From assembly GCF_024159085.1 (NCBI RefSeq), contig NZ_JAMZDE010000005.1, positions 62,001 to 126,000 on the forward strand: 64,000 bases of DNA, written 5' to 3'. Every line of letters starts with the position of its first letter. Positions within the stretch are counted from its first letter, which is position 1. This document shows positions 63,424 to 64,000 of this stretch, piece by piece. The stretch is from Idiomarina rhizosphaerae (lineage in GTDB: Bacteria > Pseudomonadota > Gammaproteobacteria > Enterobacterales > Alteromonadaceae). Both the position numbers and the translations under genes were made by a program. Under the pieces are notes generated by a model that did no database searches, was not told where the DNA came from, and was given only the letters and a program-made list of their open reading frames with translations.

Positions 63424-64000
63424 ATCAACGCGCGTAGCAACACATCATCAAACCTCAGATCTGTTATTTGTGCGCATTCCAACGCTATTTTATGCTCAAT
63501 TTCGTGCTGCTCTAACAACTGCCGGGTAGCCTTTAGGCAATTCTTGTTTTGCTCTGCTGACAGCGTTGACATGAGTACAACGATAATTCCTTTTCCTAAA
63601 CAACCCGGAGTGTCGTAATCCTGAATGTTCTGGCGGACAATTTTACTGACGATTTTTAAAGTTTCTGCGTTGTTAGCAACGCGCACGACCATTATATAAT
63701 ACTGATGCTCAGAATGAGCCTGATACAAACTAAAGCGCCTTTGCAGAGACTGCAGCATAAGCCGACGATTATAAAAACCGGTGTGCTCGTCGTTGCCACC
63801 GGTTTCCCTGAGTTTGAGCTCCAGTTCTTTATAATCGGTAATATCCTGCGTTGTGCCAAAAATAATTTCACGCCCAGCTTCGTCAATACGATAAATTCCC
63901 GAGCGTCTTAACCACCGAATTTCACCGTCACCCAACATAATGCGATGCTCAACATCTCTCGCGCCGGACTGTTTAACGGCGTTAATGGCTTCTGTTACGG
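63420..64000 (-). CDS. PAS protein with degenerate GGDEF domain, cut by window edge
   Basis: The frame is open to base 64000, so the gene starts outside the window; about 193 codons are visible. The first part is the end of a PAS domain with PAC motif (IRWLRRSGIYRIDEAG then GTTQDITDYKELE). The rest begins DEHTGFYNRRLMLQSL, the usual opening of a GGDEF domain, but the active-site loop reads GCLGKG where GGDEF is expected, and the DxD-type metal residue region is VVRVANN. It should not make cyclic di-GMP. It ends 4 bases inside the ligase gene, convergent to it. Confidence 0.85.
   Translation of the reverse strand, partial: VTEAINAVKQSGARDVEHRIMLGDGEIRWLRRSGIYRIDEAGREIIFGTTQDITDYKELELKLRETGGNDEHTGFYNRRLMLQSLQRRFSLYQAHSEHQYYIMVVRVANNAETLKIVSKIVRQNIQDYDTPGCLGKGIIVVLMSTLSAEQNKNCLKATRQLLEQHEIEHKIALECAQITDLRFDDVLLRALI

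Overview
The window looks like a chromosomal segment of a marine gammaproteobacterium of the order Alteromonadales, most likely Idiomarina (I. loihiensis or a close relative). Three things suggest this: conserved gammaproteobacterial gene orders (trxA/rho next to rhlB-gppA; ubiE-ubiJ-ubiB-tatABCD; gmk-rpoZ-spoT and trmH-recG), several TonB receptors and exported peptidases typical of protein-degrading marine Alteromonadales, and a 125-residue photoactive yellow protein whose numbering matches the Halorhodospira halophila protein residue for residue. The species name is an inference. I saw no rRNA, tRNA, CRISPR array, insertion sequence or prophage, and no gene-free stretch longer than 300 bases.

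Region by region. 1-3.1 kb: a SatD/DUF3307 gene pair, then two adjacent genes (a pirin and an exported protein) that are each cut by one in-frame stop codon. 3.1-8.5 kb: three lipoproteins, including an M16 and an M1 metallopeptidase facing each other. 8.6-18.7 kb: glutamate dehydrogenase, a diguanylate cyclase, YaiI family protein, 1-Cys peroxiredoxin, a chemoreceptor with a sigma-28-like promoter, a GAF-PAS-GGDEF-EAL protein, a retropepsin-like protease and ferrochelatase. 18.8-22.9 kb: membrane proteins (VTT/YqaA, CNNM, TSUP), trhO and dps. 22.9-26.6 kb: a tight four-gene operon (receiver protein, YaiO-type outer-membrane barrel, HEAT-repeat membrane protein, processive-type GT2 synthase) that looks like an uncharacterised polysaccharide synthesis and export system. 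26.7-29.1 kb: a TonB receptor of unknown substrate. 29.5-34.8 kb: a TPP-riboswitch operon for thiamine salvage (TonB receptor, YkoF-like half-protein, PnuC-type transporter, ThiK-like kinase, MFS protein). 34.8-41.1 kb: fre, ubiD, rho, trxA, rhlB, gppA. 41.1-49.0 kb: a nine-gene leftward run ubiE-ubiJ-ubiB-tatA-tatB-tatC-tatD-diguanylate cyclase-hemB. 49.1-59.7 kb: recG, trmH, an EAL-HDOD protein, a GNAT/nitrilase fusion, an NhaC antiporter, ridA, spoT, rpoZ, gmk. 59.8-64 kb: an MFS/TetR pair, then photoactive yellow protein, its p-coumarate:CoA ligase, and a truncated (by the window edge) PAS protein with a degenerate GGDEF domain.

Two themes connect the genes. The first is second-messenger and surface-lifestyle control: three canonical GGDEF proteins (one also with EAL), one EAL-HDOD protein, one degenerate GGDEF protein, a chemoreceptor, SpoT and a blue-light receptor whose I. 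loihiensis homologue is reported to affect biofilm formation. The second is cofactor and envelope housekeeping: thiamine uptake, haem (hemH, hemB), ubiquinone (ubiD, ubiE, ubiJ, ubiB) and Tat export. The most novel-looking candidates are the SatD/DUF3307 pair, the receiver-YaiO-HEAT-GT2 operon, the composition of the thiamine operon, and the degenerate GGDEF protein beside the photoreceptor.
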